Assembly: GCA_963676875.1 (NCBI GenBank)
Contig: OY781436.1
Span: forward strand, 2,604,001 to 2,668,000
Direction of reading: 5' to 3'
Origin: UBA6244 sp963676875
GTDB taxonomy: Bacteria; Bacteroidota; Bacteroidia; Bacteroidales; F082
DNA: 64,000 nt
Position numbers and translations under genes: made by a program. Within the stretch, counting starts at the first letter, position 1. Every line of letters starts with the position of its first letter. Below, in pieces: positions 37,101 through 49,000 of this stretch. The notes under the pieces are model-generated. The model saw only the letters and a list, made by a program, of their open reading frames with translations, searched no databases and was not told the origin of the DNA.

Positions 37101-40100
37101 GTGGCCTACGCCGTAGGACCTCCAATTGCCGGTATCCCACAAGCTACTTTGTATGCTGTTGTTCCTCAACCTAGCTTTATTGTATCGGTTGATCCCGCTT
37201 CAGGATATATCAACGCCGGTGGATCTGTTGAAGTTGTTTTGGGTTATTCTTCCATGGGCTTCCCCGTAGGAACCTATTTGGAAGACCTGGAACTGGTAAC
37301 TAACGATCCCAACGCACCTTCTACCATGATTGGTAATACAATGGTTGTTTACGACCCCGCCTTAATTTATGGTCAGGTTACCGACTGTAATACCGGAGCA
37401 GGTATGGTTGGTGTAACCGTAACAGCTGAGGGTACTGATTGGACAACTGAAACCGACGACGATGGTATGTATGAACTGCGCGTTGACGATGGAACTTATG
37501 ATATCGTATTTGCTAAATTAGGCTTTGACGGATATACCGAGTCTGGTGTTGTAGCCGTGGTTGGTACTCCTGTTGAAGTGAACGCTGTACTTTGTGAAGC
37601 TCCTTATCCGGTACAATGGGTAGTAGCCGATCCTAACCAGGACGACACCCAATGTATGGTTGAATGGTCGTTGCCAATGGGCCCTTATGAAATCTCTTAC
37701 GACGACGGAACAGCAGACGAATACACCATTTGGGCTGCCCGCAATGGCGCCGTTGCCGTACGTTTTACTCCTGTGGGATATCCTGCAACCGTAATTGGTG
37801 GTCGCCTGAATGTAGGTGATGGATCATTCCCTGCCAATGCCAACTTCATCGGTTCAGAAATGGCCGTCGGAGTAATTGATGATGATGGTGCCAATGGATT
37901 GCCCGGTACTGTGCTGGATTCAGTTGTAGTACCTGTTGATAACTACGGTTGGGTAGAATTTGCCGATGTGCTTGATGCAACCATTGCCGATGGTGATTTC
38001 TATTTGGTGATGTGGCAATTGGGAACCGCTGCTAACTCAGCTCCCATAGCCATCGATAATGAACAACCTATTGTTTATCGTTCGTACGCTAAAATGCCTA
38101 ACAGTAACGATTTTGCAGTATCTCCTTACCAGGATTTCATGATGAGAGCTTATGTAAGCGGACCTACCAACAGTGTTGTGATGACCAGCCAAAGCACCAT
38201 GGTGCATTTGCCTAAGATTCCTGCTTCGGCCATGACTAGCTTTATCGCCAGTGGAGAGCCTACCAATGTAAGCGGAACAGTTAAATCCGGTCAAATACTA
38301 CCTGTAGCCAATGCAACTGCCAGTGGTAGCAGAGACCTAAGCAACTACATCGTAGCTCGTGTTAGCGACTTTGATCCCAATGCCGGTCCTGAAACAGGTA
38401 CCCTTACCGCCATTGCTAACCCCTCGGGAGTAACCTTCTACAATGATGCCGCCTTTGGTGGACAACCAGCCGGATTCTACGCTTATGCAGTGAAAGCTGT
38501 GTATGATATTGGCGAATCAGAATGGGTATATTCAAATACTGTTGCTCATTTACTCAGTGCTCAGGTGACCGTTAATACCACGCTATGTGATGGAGAAGTA
38601 CCTGAAGGTGTTGAAGTTAGCCTCGAAGGTTATGATTTTCCATATCAATCTTTGTTCGCAGTAACTGGTACTGATGGTATTGCCGTATTCGATAGCGTGA
38701 TTTATGGAAAATATGTTCTCACAGTATTCCATGTAGGTTACAATGCCATCTCTTATGACGTGACCATCAACGGTGACAGAGTAATTGACCTGATCCTTTC
38801 AGAAAAAGAATACATGCCTCGCAACTTGTTTGTGGATGCTGCCACTTCTGTAGCTACCTGGGAAGAGCCATTGATTTTCTCCATGGCCAACGAAGGTTTT
38901 GAAGATGCAACTTTCCCACCTGCCGGCTGGCAAGCTTTGAGCAACGATGCAGGTGGTTGGGAACGTGGTGACGATGGTGGAAGTACCTATTTCCCCATTC
39001 CTGCCGGAGACGGATTCTACGCCTTTGTAAATGATGATGTCGACTCGAACCATGATGGTGCAGCCGACTATTTGATCACACCAAGTGTTGACCTTCGTGA
39101 AAGTCCTACTTTCTCGCTGTATTTTGATAGCTACTTTACCGGACAATATGGAGAAGCTGCCTATGTAGAATTCAGCCTTGACGGCGGAGCTACCTGGGAC
39201 ATTCTTCAAAGTGTAGGTATTGTAAGCGGATGGACTACTGAAATGGTTGACCTGAGCGCCTTTAGTGGCCCCGGTGGATCATCAGCCATCTGGTTTGCAT
39301 TCCATTACGATGATGCAGCACAGTGGGCAGCCGGTTGGGCAGTTGACAACGTAAACGTAACCAACGGACCCGCCGATGTTATGGCTTATCAAGTATATTT
39401 GGACGATGCCTTCATGGCAGAAACTACACCTGATGTACTCACCCACACCTTCACCAACCTGACCTATGGCCAGACCTACAAAGCCGGTGTAAAAGCCGTT
39501 TACGCCTGTGGTATTTCCGACCCCGTAGAATACACCTGGACATCAGGATACTTGTATCCTCCACGTAATATGGGTAATGATTATGTTTATGGTACCAACG
39601 AAGTACCATTGATGTGGAATCCTCCAATGACCGAGGCCAGCACCCTTATGGCTTTTGATCGTAACACATATGTACCCGGCGAAACCGTAGCCAGCAATAT
39701 GGAAGATCATCCTTCCAGCGCTACCTTCAACGGAAGTAGAGACCTTTGGGATATATTGTACAATATACCACAGGAAACTGCTTCAGGTTTAACCGGATTG
39801 GCCGGAGCCGAAACCGATGGCGAGTTTATCTACGCTGCCGTTTGGTCGAGTAGCGACATTGCTAAATTCACCACCGATGGAACCTACATCGAAACCTTTA
39901 CCATTCCCGGCGTAACCGGTCTTCGCGACCTGGCATTCGACGGAACCTACTTCTATGGCGGAGCAGCAGCTACCACCGTATTTGAAATGGACTTCACCAA
40001 CCAAACTCTGGTAAGCTCATTCACTGCACCCACCGCATGTCGTGCCATTGCATACGACGAAGATGCTGATGGATTCTGGGCCAACAACTGGGATACCGAC

Positions 40101-42329
40101 TTGACCCTGTTCGACAGATCAGGAGCAGTACTTAATACCATTTCAGGAGCTCCAAGTATTTACGGACTTGCCTATGACAATGTAACCGATGGCGGCCCAT
40201 TCTTGTGGATGTTCGAAGGAACCACCTCAGGTGGTGGCTGTTGGGTATCACAAATGGACATTGCCACAGGTTCACCCACTGGAGTTGAACACAGTGTAAG
40301 TGACGACTTTGGTGCCGATGCTATTGCCGGAGGTTTGTACTTTGATGGCGACATCGTAAGTGGCAAATATACCTTAGGTGGTACAGCACAAGGCGCCGGA
40401 ACCCCCGGATTTGGTTATGACTTAGGCGAAAATGGTGGCGGACCCGTTAGCGGTGATGTTCCTGAAGGCCTCTATTCATTTGTTTTGTATCAGGATGGAA
40501 CTCAGATTGCCGAAATTCCATACGAAGGTCAGGATGTTGACGAATGGGTTAATTATGTAATCAACCCCATCGATCCCGGTACATATGACTTCTGCGTAAC
40601 TGCAAAATACGACCTTACCCGTTTTGGATTCCCCGGCGACTTCGGTGAATCTGCATTTGAATGTGGTGATGCTGTACACGTTGCATGGGGCTTCCCCATA
40701 CCATTCTTTGAAGGATGGGATCAAGGCACGTTTGCATTCAACGGATGGATGACTGACGGTGAAAACTGGAAGATCAACTCCGTAGTAGGCGATCCTGAGC
40801 CATCAGCAGAGTTTACCTGGGATCCATTGTTGGAGAACGACTATAGCTCAAGTTTGACCAGTAATCCTATTACTGCCGACTTGCTGACCGAAGGTGACTT
40901 GTGGTTAGACTTCGACGTTAAATTAGAAGACCGTAACGCTACCGGAAACGAAATGTTGAATGTGGAAGTTTACGATGGTAGTGTCTGGAATACCGTTGCT
41001 ACTTTTGCCAACACGGAAAGCTTCGACTTTACCAGAAACCATATTAACATCACAGGATCCACCATGAGCCGCGTATTCAAAGTACGTTTCAACGCCACGG
41101 GACAAAATTCGTTTGATGTAATTAGCTGGTTTGTTGACAACATTGAAATCTACCGCACCTGTGAAAGCATCAGCGATCTGGCCGCCGTAGAATACAATGA
41201 TGAAGACGCATTGATTAGCTGGAATGCCCCGGTTGATCCTGTAATAGCCGACTGGTTGTACTATGATGATGGCGTAAATGTAGATGGAATCGGTGGACCG
41301 GCTTCATTTTCATGGGCTATCAAATTTGATCCTTCACAGTTGAGTGCTTATGCAGGAGCCTCGTTGACCAAAATTTCGATCTACAACAGAACGGATGCTA
41401 CAGACGAATTGCGTATCTACGAAGGAACCAATGCTGCTACCCTGTTGCATACTCAAGCCCTCAGTGGTCTTGGTGTTGAGACATGGGAAGAGGTTACCCT
41501 CTCCAGTCCAGTACTTTTGGATGTATCCAAAGAACTGTGGATTACCGTTTACACAACCGACGGAGCAAACTTCCCGGCTGCAACAGGTGCTTCAATGGGT
41601 GAGCCCAATGGTGATCTCATTACAACTGATGGTATTACCTGGGAACACCTTGCTGATATACCATTGGACGGAACCTGGAATCTACGCGGCTATGTAACCG
41701 ACGTAACCGGAGTTACTGCATCCCTGCCCATGGACAAACCGGAAGATGTTTACTCAAATGATGCTGAACTGGCTATCTCAGGAATGGGAACCGGATCGAA
41801 CAGCGTATTGAACATGAACACCAATGGAGAACGCGTCATTGCCGGATTCAACGTCTATCGTAAAACCGACGAGATGGGTGACTATGAAATGTTTGATTAC
41901 GTACCAGCAGAGACAGGTCAGGAAGCTTATACCTACCTGGATGAAACCACTGCCACCGGCAACGGATACTGGTATCAGGTTACCTGTGTATGGGAAAGTG
42001 AAACCGACTACTGTGAGTCCACGCCCGGTTACAATGTACCGATGACCGAAGACTATGTATATGTCTTGATCACCAACATTGACAACCCGGAAGCCAGCGA
42101 ACTGAGTCTGTATCCAAACCCAGCAACTGACAGAGTAAATGTAAGCTCCAATGTAGCCATGAACGGAGTAACCGTGATGAACTACGTAGGACAAGTTGTT
42201 TACAGTGCCAAAGTTGCCGGCGAAACTACCTTAACGCTGAACACAGCTTCTTACGAAGCCGGCGTATATGTGGTACAGATCAATACCGCCAACGGCGTAG
42301 TTACCAAAAGAGTTGTTATTGCAGAATAA
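34152..42329 (+). CDS. giant T9SS-secreted multidomain adhesin-like protein 1
   Basis: 2,725 residues. Rough order: signal peptide (1-25), a PPC-like domain (50-190), a jelly-roll 'choice-of-anchor' module (200-380), a carboxypeptidase-regulatory-like domain (382-460, GDITGNVTNTAGLSIGGAEI), fibronectin-like folds (about 770 and later), further regulatory-like domains (about 1070-1150 and 1470-1545), a choice-of-anchor J/cleaved-adhesin domain (about 1576-1740), a beta-propeller-like stretch (about 1876-2080), a second anchor domain (about 2180-2340), and a type A T9SS sorting domain (2651-2725, LSLYPNPATDRVNV). It should be anchored at or shed from the cell surface. Function is inferred as adhesion or polymer binding; no protease or hydrolase motif is seen. 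Confidence 0.88.
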   Translation: MKHFTKVLTLVLMVVLSATFSQAQAQNAVELQQEQILHGPSVAVPMAMPGGRAIGDDCTNPIVVDFATQLPYSDLSQTTCGRGNTYDFVATTGCMYYYDSGEDIIYQIDVAADDDYVFVLDPKGTTYSGMSVYDGCPDVGTCVQAVYSSGSSVRQMTVTLTAGTYFLWIDTWASPDCIPDFDLSISAYVPPVGPTPIAAFPFIEDFDAGAFPAEISAISLPESSATVSADAANASSYGVMMEGNSSSGWTGGSSSTTYDQAWNTNTDHIASLDLEVHPDLAETGYLTMKFDMRQNYSFGAAYEWFRVLVDGTPIADIDGNTSWSPATTEGDPWQTLQFDMTAFQNLASFDISIQNSGKYYFEYYDGGDVAMVDNIEISYLVPGDITGNVTNTAGLSIGGAEIYVDGILAATTDGTGTYLISAIPNGDYELTCMKPGYNTASAMVTAVGGSTVTQDFVLTSPNLSVSPLRLDETLAPNEYLTKYIGLLNTGSGLVDWTAVVNYPVTTVSTTNPGTGVDFSTATRLDGKFPIESMMSGTPMNSRGVMDCPDGSAYSSAPVGSDSGSASDDVLGYQVFQTFEGVSGSISSVTFWSIFQSTPPATRDYKIEFYEAGATPGALVSSGTYNITAVFTGVQAWAGVDIYMFTADIVPVAISEGWVSIQATGGTPTNYWLNTIPGIGNAIQLDASTGAYTPIADPMSICLVAGGAGDWLTLDEYSGTVNGNGATYNLAANFNAEGTEVGDFYTADIVLSTSPDVGTITIPVTMAIAGDPIEPVTDLQVDLTNDLTGQVSLSWTHAIQSDFLYFRIKRNSVPIGTSATASYVDMLPNYGNFCYTVQAVYSQGASIPGGPECIEWSNPTLTLVDVPCYDELWTESFGGDSFTIRNTGTGTMSFEFPDYVTTSSRFAGTYSVVLHDSYGDGWNGGSITVYVDGVPVLTDITIANGTGPETYTFPVEGGDEIYTTFVAGSYPGEISYEIMDTEDNVAYAVGPPIAGIPQATLYAVVPQPSFIVSVDPASGYINAGGSVEVVLGYSSMGFPVGTYLEDLELVTNDPNAPSTMIGNTMVVYDPALIYGQVTDCNTGAGMVGVTVTAEGTDWTTETDDDGMYELRVDDGTYDIVFAKLGFDGYTESGVVAVVGTPVEVNAVLCEAPYPVQWVVADPNQDDTQCMVEWSLPMGPYEISYDDGTADEYTIWAARNGAVAVRFTPVGYPATVIGGRLNVGDGSFPANANFIGSEMAVGVIDDDGANGLPGTVLDSVVVPVDNYGWVEFADVLDATIADGDFYLVMWQLGTAANSAPIAIDNEQPIVYRSYAKMPNSNDFAVSPYQDFMMRAYVSGPTNSVVMTSQSTMVHLPKIPASAMTSFIASGEPTNVSGTVKSGQILPVANATASGSRDLSNYIVARVSDFDPNAGPETGTLTAIANPSGVTFYNDAAFGGQPAGFYAYAVKAVYDIGESEWVYSNTVAHLLSAQVTVNTTLCDGEVPEGVEVSLEGYDFPYQSLFAVTGTDGIAVFDSVIYGKYVLTVFHVGYNAISYDVTINGDRVIDLILSEKEYMPRNLFVDAATSVATWEEPLIFSMANEGFEDATFPPAGWQALSNDAGGWERGDDGGSTYFPIPAGDGFYAFVNDDVDSNHDGAADYLITPSVDLRESPTFSLYFDSYFTGQYGEAAYVEFSLDGGATWDILQSVGIVSGWTTEMVDLSAFSGPGGSSAIWFAFHYDDAAQWAAGWAVDNVNVTNGPADVMAYQVYLDDAFMAETTPDVLTHTFTNLTYGQTYKAGVKAVYACGISDPVEYTWTSGYLYPPRNMGNDYVYGTNEVPLMWNPPMTEASTLMAFDRNTYVPGETVASNMEDHPSSATFNGSRDLWDILYNIPQETASGLTGLAGAETDGEFIYAAVWSSSDIAKFTTDGTYIETFTIPGVTGLRDLAFDGTYFYGGAAATTVFEMDFTNQTLVSSFTAPTACRAIAYDEDADGFWANNWDTDLTLFDRSGAVLNTISGAPSIYGLAYDNVTDGGPFLWMFEGTTSGGGCWVSQMDIATGSPTGVEHSVSDDFGADAIAGGLYFDGDIVSGKYTLGGTAQGAGTPGFGYDLGENGGGPVSGDVPEGLYSFVLYQDGTQIAEIPYEGQDVDEWVNYVINPIDPGTYDFCVTAKYDLTRFGFPGDFGESAFECGDAVHVAWGFPIPFFEGWDQGTFAFNGWMTDGENWKINSVVGDPEPSAEFTWDPLLENDYSSSLTSNPITADLLTEGDLWLDFDVKLEDRNATGNEMLNVEVYDGSVWNTVATFANTESFDFTRNHINITGSTMSRVFKVRFNATGQNSFDVISWFVDNIEIYRTCESISDLAAVEYNDEDALISWNAPVDPVIADWLYYDDGVNVDGIGGPASFSWAIKFDPSQLSAYAGASLTKISIYNRTDATDELRIYEGTNAATLLHTQALSGLGVETWEEVTLSSPVLLDVSKELWITVYTTDGANFPAATGASMGEPNGDLITTDGITWEHLADIPLDGTWNLRGYVTDVTGVTASLPMDKPEDVYSNDAELAISGMGTGSNSVLNMNTNGERVIAGFNVYRKTDEMGDYEMFDYVPAETGQEAYTYLDETTATGNGYWYQVTCVWESETDYCESTPGYNVPMTEDYVYVLITNIDNPEASELSLYPNPATDRVNVSSNVAMNGVTVMNYVGQVVYSAKVAGETTLTLNTASYEAGVYVVQINTANGVVTKRVVIAE

Positions 42330-42364
42330 CCATTTCTTAAGGTAGTTACCTACCGATAACACAA

Positions 42365-42395
42365 GGGGAGCATCCAATGGGTGCTCCCCTTTTTT
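42365..42395 (+). terminator. rho-independent terminator of giant gene 1
   Basis: GGGGAGCATCC-AAT-GGGTGCTCCCC followed by six or more T: an 11 bp stem with one G-T pair. Nearly the same 70 bp 3' flank follows all three giant genes. Confidence 0.92.
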
Positions 42396-42478
42396 GGTTT
42401 TGCCAATGGCAACATTAATAACAATTAGAATATCAGCAATATGCTGAATTTTGACTGTCGAACACCAAACACCGATTT

Positions 42479-42596
42479 TATACCAACTATAAATTGAAGT
42501 TAGTACTACGCTGTTTATGTATAATGCCGATATAGAATTGAAGAGGTTTCAGGAGCGAAGCGAACTTAAAGCTCAATTCAATTCATAATCGGTATA
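42479..42596 (+). repeat. MITE-like repeat, copy 1
   Basis: This 118 bp element has imperfect terminal inverted repeats: TATACCAACTATAAATTGAA against TATACCGATTATGAATTGAA (reverse complement of the right end). A third related unit, ATGCCGATATAGAATTGAAG, lies inside. It is AT-rich with a GC core (CAGGAGCGAAGCGAACTT). Copies occur at 50950 (inverted) and 59883. It encodes no protein, so any movement would need a transposase in trans. Confidence 0.75.
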
Positions 42597-42679
42597 ACTT
42601 CTAAGCACCATTGAATTTGCAGATTCCGGAATCCTAAAACTCAAAATCAAAAATAATTTGAAAAAATTTTAAATCCGAG

Positions 42680-42710
42680 TAGGGGTAAAAGCCATTTTAT
42701 TTGTCATATG
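42680..42710 (+). promoter_or_regulatory. putative ECF sigma promoter of giant gene 2
   Basis: TAGGGGT (42680-42686), 16 bp, GTC (42703-42705), then ATAT. The preceding TTTTAAATCCGAG matches the fecR-like gene's site almost exactly. Confidence 0.65.
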
Positions 42711-42743
42711 TGTGACGAAGATAGATGGATTTCGTACGAGGAG

Positions 42744-42829
42744 AGCCTCTGAAAGACAGATATTTAGTTGAAAACATCGATTTTTTAGCGTTGAATCTGA
42801 TGATTCAACCAAAAGGTCGGAGGCTGTTC
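42744..42829 (+). promoter_or_regulatory. structured leader of giant gene 2
   Basis: GTTGAATC-TGAT-GATTCAAC (42790-42809) is a perfect 8 bp stem with a 4 nt loop. It is enclosed by AGCCTC (near 42740) and GAGGCT (near 42824), which can pair. It lies in the roughly 300 nt leader and could affect stability or translation. Not a known riboswitch to my eye. Confidence 0.4.
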
Positions 42830-43010
42830 TTCGTTCTTAAGTACATCATGGTCAGATGATTATAAAACCTCCTTCGTTTAAGTAGAAGTAAGATATTTAC
42901 TTGAGCCAAGGACAACTTTGAATTAAAAAGGTGGCGGGCAACTTAAACCTTTCTAAGATTATAAAATGAATTATTCTTTATCACATTTATTAACTAAATC
43001 TAAATTACCT

Positions 43011-46000
43011 ATGAAATCATTTACAAAGTATGCTTTGTTGTTGATGATTTTTGCGTATTCGGGTGTAATGTTTGGGCAAAATTCGCCCGTTACACAGGAG
43101 CAAAAAATTGCTCTGGATAATGCAAACATCGCAAATGAATCTACTGTTGTACCGTTTTCAATGTATGCAAACGCGCCCGTCAATTCTGACAGGAGCATGG
43201 TTGTAGAAATTGGCAACGGAACAGGTTATGGTGCTTATCCCTCCTACTACGGGGATTGGTCCAACTACTGGGAAAACTGCCACACCCAGACGCTATATCT
43301 AGCCTCTGAAATTGGCAGTGGTATGATCATCAAAGAATTGCAGTATGTTTTTGAAAGAGTTGCTCCCAGCGGAAGCAATGCTTTATCAAACGTGCAAATC
43401 CGGATTATGGAAACCACTGACAATGCTTTAACAGCCGGTGCTTTCTATTCCACTGCCGGTGCAACTTTGGTGTACTCAAACAGCTCTTTTGTTCCTGCCA
43501 CAGCCACCGGCTGGGCCAACACAATCGACATTACCGATTATGTTTATTCAGGAGTTAATAACCTGATTATTGACATCCTCTGGGGTGACAATGGCTACTA
43601 CACAGGTACTTATTACAGAACCTACAGAACCACAGGTTCAGGAAACCGTATGTTGGTTGGATACGCCGACAGCGAAACTCCTCCAAACTATGATGCTGCA
43701 AGCACCGACTTTTCAAATATCCGCCTGATTGGTGATGCTTTAACAGCTCCCGGCGATATTGAAGGTCATGTGTATAACTCCGGTGGACTCTCCGTTGGAG
43801 GTGCTACTGTTGGTATTGATGGCTATGGTTCAACCACCACGGATGGTACAGGATATTATTTCTTGCCCGGTATGCCTTCAGGTGACCAGGAATTGGTATG
43901 TTTCAAGCAAGGTTACAATGTAGCTACAGCTACCGTAAACGTTGCTTCCATGGGAACCATTACCCACGACTTTACCTTAACCTCACCCAACCTTACCGTT
44001 TCTCCTCTTCGTATGGACGAAACCCTGGCTCCCAACGAATACCTGACCAACTTCCTTGGTATGTTGAATACCGGATCAGGTCCTGTTGAATGGACAGGTG
44101 TTGTTAACTACCCTGTAACCACCAACGCCGTTACCAACCCAGGTCAAGGAACAGACTTTTCTGCCATGACCCGTTTTGACGGTAAACTAGGTGCCGGATC
44201 CTTTATTCCTGCCAATGGCCCTGCCATGAGCGACAGAGGAGCCATGGACTGTCCCGATGGATCAGTTTACAGCAACGCTCCCATTGGATCTAACAATGGT
44301 TACACCAGTGATATGTCAGCCGGATATTATGCCGCGCAATCCTTTACAGGTGTTACCAGCACGGTAAGCAGTGTTACCTTCTGGGCACTTTATACCGCAG
44401 CACCTCCGGCCACCAAAGACTACGTAATTGAAATTTACGAAGCAGGTACCGTTCCCGGTGCTTTGTTAAGCTCAGAAACACTAACCTTAACTCCTGTTAA
44501 CACAGGCGTTCAAGTTCTTGGCTATGACACATATGTATATACAGCAGAAATTACACCATTGGCCATTACCGATGGTTGGGTTGTAGTAAAAGCTGTATCC
44601 GGCCCTCCCACCAACTACTGGTTGAATTCTATGTCAGCAGGTGGCCCCGCCGTACAATGGACAGGAGCTTCATATGTAACACTTCCCGAAACTTTGGCCA
44701 TGTGCCTTGGTGGTGGTGGAGCAGGCAACTGGTTAACCCTTGGTCAATATGAAGGTTCCATCAATGGTGGAGGTTCTTCATTCAACCTACCCGTTAACTT
44801 CGACGCCAGTGGTACAGAAGTTGGTGATTTTTACACCGCCGACATTGTACTTACCACAAGCCCTGATGTAGGAACTATTACTATTCCCGTAACCATGGCC
44901 ATCGCCGGTGACCCCATCGAACCGGTTGAAAATTTGGAAGTAAATGTAACCAATGAGATTACCGGACAAGTTAGCTTGAGCTGGTCGCATAACGTTCAGG
45001 CTAACTTCCTGTACTACAGAATAAACAGAAACAGTCTTCCTATCGGAACCTCAGCAACTACAAGTTTTGTGGATATGTTGCCCAACTATGGTAACTTCTG
45101 CTATACTGTACAAGCTGTATATCAACAAGGTGCCAGTGTTCCGGCCGGACCTGAGTGTATCGAATGGGCGAACCCCACTTTGACCTTGGTAGATGTTCCA
45201 TTGTATGACGAATTGTGGCCTGATTCCTATGGTGGTGATTCCTTCACCATCCGCAACACCGGAACCGGAACCATGTCGTTTGAATTCCCTGCCTATGTAA
45301 CTACCCAAGCCCGTTTCTCAGGCATCTATTCAGTTGTATTGCACGACTCCTACGGTGACGGATGGAACGGTGGATCAATCGATATCTATGTAGCAGGTAA
45401 CCTGGTATTGGATAACGTAACCCTGGCCAGTGGAACCGGTCCTGAAACAGTATATTTCCCTGTTGAAGGCGGCGATGAAATTTATACCACCTATGTAAGT
45501 GGTACTTACCCCGGAGAAATCTCCTACGAAATTATGGATACCGAAGACAACGTGGCCTACGCCGTAGGACCTCCAATTGCCGGTATTCCTCAAGGAACTT
45601 TGTACGCAGTTGTACCTACCCCAAGCTTTATCATGGATGTTGAACCCGCACAAGGATTTATTCCTGCCGGAGGATCAGCCGATATTGTAGTTACTTATAC
45701 TTCTATGGGCTTCCCCGTAGGAACCTATTTGGAAGACCTGGAACTGGTAACCAACGATCCTGATGCTCCTTCTACTATGATTGGTAATACCATGGTTGTT
45801 TACGAACCAGCCATCATCTATGGTGAAGTAACCGACTGTAATTCAGGATTAGGCATGCCCGGAGTAACCGTAACTGCTGCCGGAACCGATTGGTCAACCG
45901 AGACCGATGAAGATGGTATGTACGAACTATGGGTTGACGATGGAACCTATGATATTGAATTTACTAAATTAGGCTTTGACGGATATACCGAATTAGGCGT

Positions 46001-49000
46001 TGTAGCCGTAGTAGGTACCCCTGTTGAAGTAAATGCAGTACTTTGTGAAGCTCCCTATCCGGTACAATGGGTAATTGCCGATCCTAACCAGGACGACACC
46101 CAATGTATGGTTGAATGGTCATTGCCCATGGGACCTTACGAAATTGCTTACGACGACGGATCAGCTGACGAGTTTACCATGTGGGCATTGCCCGGTGGTG
46201 CTGTAGCTGTACGTTTCACACCTGTAGGATATCCCGCAACCGCCATTGGTGGTCGCCTGAATGTAGGTGATGGATCTTTCCCTGCTAATGCTAACTTCCT
46301 TGGTTCATTAATGGCCGTAGGTGTTATCGATGATGATGGTGCCAACGGAATGCCCGGAACGGTACTGGACTCTATTACTACCACCGTTGATAACTACGGA
46401 TGGGTTGAATTTTACGGTCTGAATGCTACCATTACCGATGGAGATTTCTATTTGGTGATGTGGCAATTGGGAACTGCTTCTACTTCAGCACCCATTGGTA
46501 TCGACAACGAACAACCCATTGTTTATCGTTCATACGCCAAAATGCCTAACAACCCATCATGGTCTTTGTCACCATACCAGGACTTCATGATGAGAGCATA
46601 TGTAAGCGGACCTACTAACAGTGTTGTTACCAATGCACAAACTACTGTTGTTAATCTGCCCAAGATTCCTGCCTCAGCCATGTCGAGCTTTATTGCCAGT
46701 GGTGAGCCTACCAATGTAAGTGGAACTGTTAAATCAGGACAAATTCTGCCCATTGCCAATGCAACAGCTAGTGGCGACAGAGATTTGAGCAACTACATTG
46801 TAGCTCGTGTTAGCGATTTCGATCCGGATCTTGGACCTGAAACAGGTACCCTTACCGCCATTGCTAACCCCTCGGGAGTAACCTTCTACAACGATGCCGC
46901 CTTTGGTGGACAACCAGCCGGTTTCTACGCTTATGCAGTGAAAGCTGTTTACGACATTGGAGAATCCGAATGGGTTTACTCAAACACCGTGGCTCACTTG
47001 CTCAGTGCTGAAATTACTGTTAACGTAAGCCTGTGTGATGGTGAATCACCTGAAGGAACTGAAATAAGTTTGATTGGATCAGAATTCCCATATCAAAATT
47101 TATTTGCAGTTGCCGGTGCTGATGGTACTGTTGTATTTGATAGTGTTATCTACGGAAGGTATGAATTGTCTGCATTCCATATAGGTTACAACCCAATCGT
47201 ATTTGCAGTTACCGTAAGTGGCGATGATGTATATGACCTGATTCTCTCCGAAAGAGAATACATGCCTCGCAACCTGTTTGTGGACGCCGGTACATCTGTA
47301 GCTACCTGGGAAGAACCCTTGATTTTCTCCATGGCCAACGAAGGCTTTGAAAGCACGACCTTCCCACCGGTAGGCTGGCAAGCTTTGAGCAACGACGCCG
47401 GTGGCTGGGAACGTGGCGATGATGGTGGAAGTACCTATTTCCCCATACCAGCCGGAGACGGATTCTACGCCTTTGTAAATGATGATGTTGACTCGAACCA
47501 TGACGGAGCCGCCGACTACTTGATCACACCAAGTGTTGACCTTCGTGAAAGTCCAACTTTCTCCTTGTACTATGACAATTACTTTACCGGACAATATGGA
47601 GAAGCAGCCTATGTAGAGTTCAGTCTTGATGGCGGAGCTACCTGGGACATTCTTCAAAGTGTAGGTATTGTAAGCGGATGGACAACCGAAATGGTTGACC
47701 TGAGCGCCTTTAGTGGCCCCGGTGGATCTTCTGCCATTTGGTTTGCATTCCATTACGATGATATGGGACAATGGGCTGCAGGATGGGCAGTTGATAACGT
47801 ACACGTTACCAATGGACCAGCCGATGTTATGGCTTATCAAGTAGAACTTGATGGTGCCTTCATGGTAGAAACCCCTGCTGATGTATTGACTCACACTTTC
47901 ACCAACCTGACCTACGGACAGACCTACACAGCCGGCGTAAGAGCTGTTTACGCTTGTGGTATTTCTGATCCAGTAGAGTTTACCTGGACTTCCGGATACC
48001 TGTATCCTCCACGTAACCTGGGTGATGAATATGTATATGGCACCAACGAAGTACCATTGATGTGGAATCCACCAATGACCGAGGCCAGCACCCTTATGGC
48101 TTTTGATCGTAACACATATGTACCCGGCGAAACCGTAGCTGCAAATTTGGAAACACATGCTTCTACCGCTTCTTTCAATGGAAGTAGAGACCTTTGGGAT
48201 ATATTGTACAATGTACCACAGGAAACAGCTTCAGGTTTAACCGGATTGGCCGGAGCCGAAACCGATGGCGAATTTATTTACGCTGCCGTATGGTCAAGCA
48301 ACAACATTGCTAAATTCACCACGGATGGTACCTACATTGAAACCTTCACCATTCCCGGCGTAACCGGTCTTCGCGATTTGGCTTTCGACGGAACCTATAT
48401 GTATGGCGGAGCAGCAGCTACCACCGTATTTGAAATGGACTTCACCAACCAAACTTTGGTAAGCTCCTTCACCGCCCCCACGGCATGTCGTGCCATTGCA
48501 TACGACGAAGATGCTGATGGATTCTGGGCCAACAACTGGGATACCGACTTGACCCTGTTCGACAGATCAGGAGCAGTACTTAATACCATTTCAGGAGCTC
48601 CAAGTATTTACGGACTTGCCTATGACAATGTAACCGATGGCGGCCCATTCTTGTGGATGTTCGAAGGAACCACCTCAGGTGGTGGCTGTTGGATATCACA
48701 AATGGACATTGCCACAGGAGCCCCCACAGGAGTTGAGCACAGTGTAAGTAGCGACTTTGGTGCCGACGGTATTGCCGGAGGATTGTACTTTGATGGCGAC
48801 ATCGTAAGTGGCAAATATACCTTAGGTGGTACCATGCAAGGTGCCGGAACCCCCGGATTTGGTTATGACTTAGGCGACAACAGCGGCGGCGGCGGCGGCG
48901 GCGGAGACATTCCAGACGGACTTGTTTCCTTTATCCTGTATCAGGATGGCGAAGCCATTGCCGAAATTCCATACGAAGGACAAGGTACTGACGAATGGGT

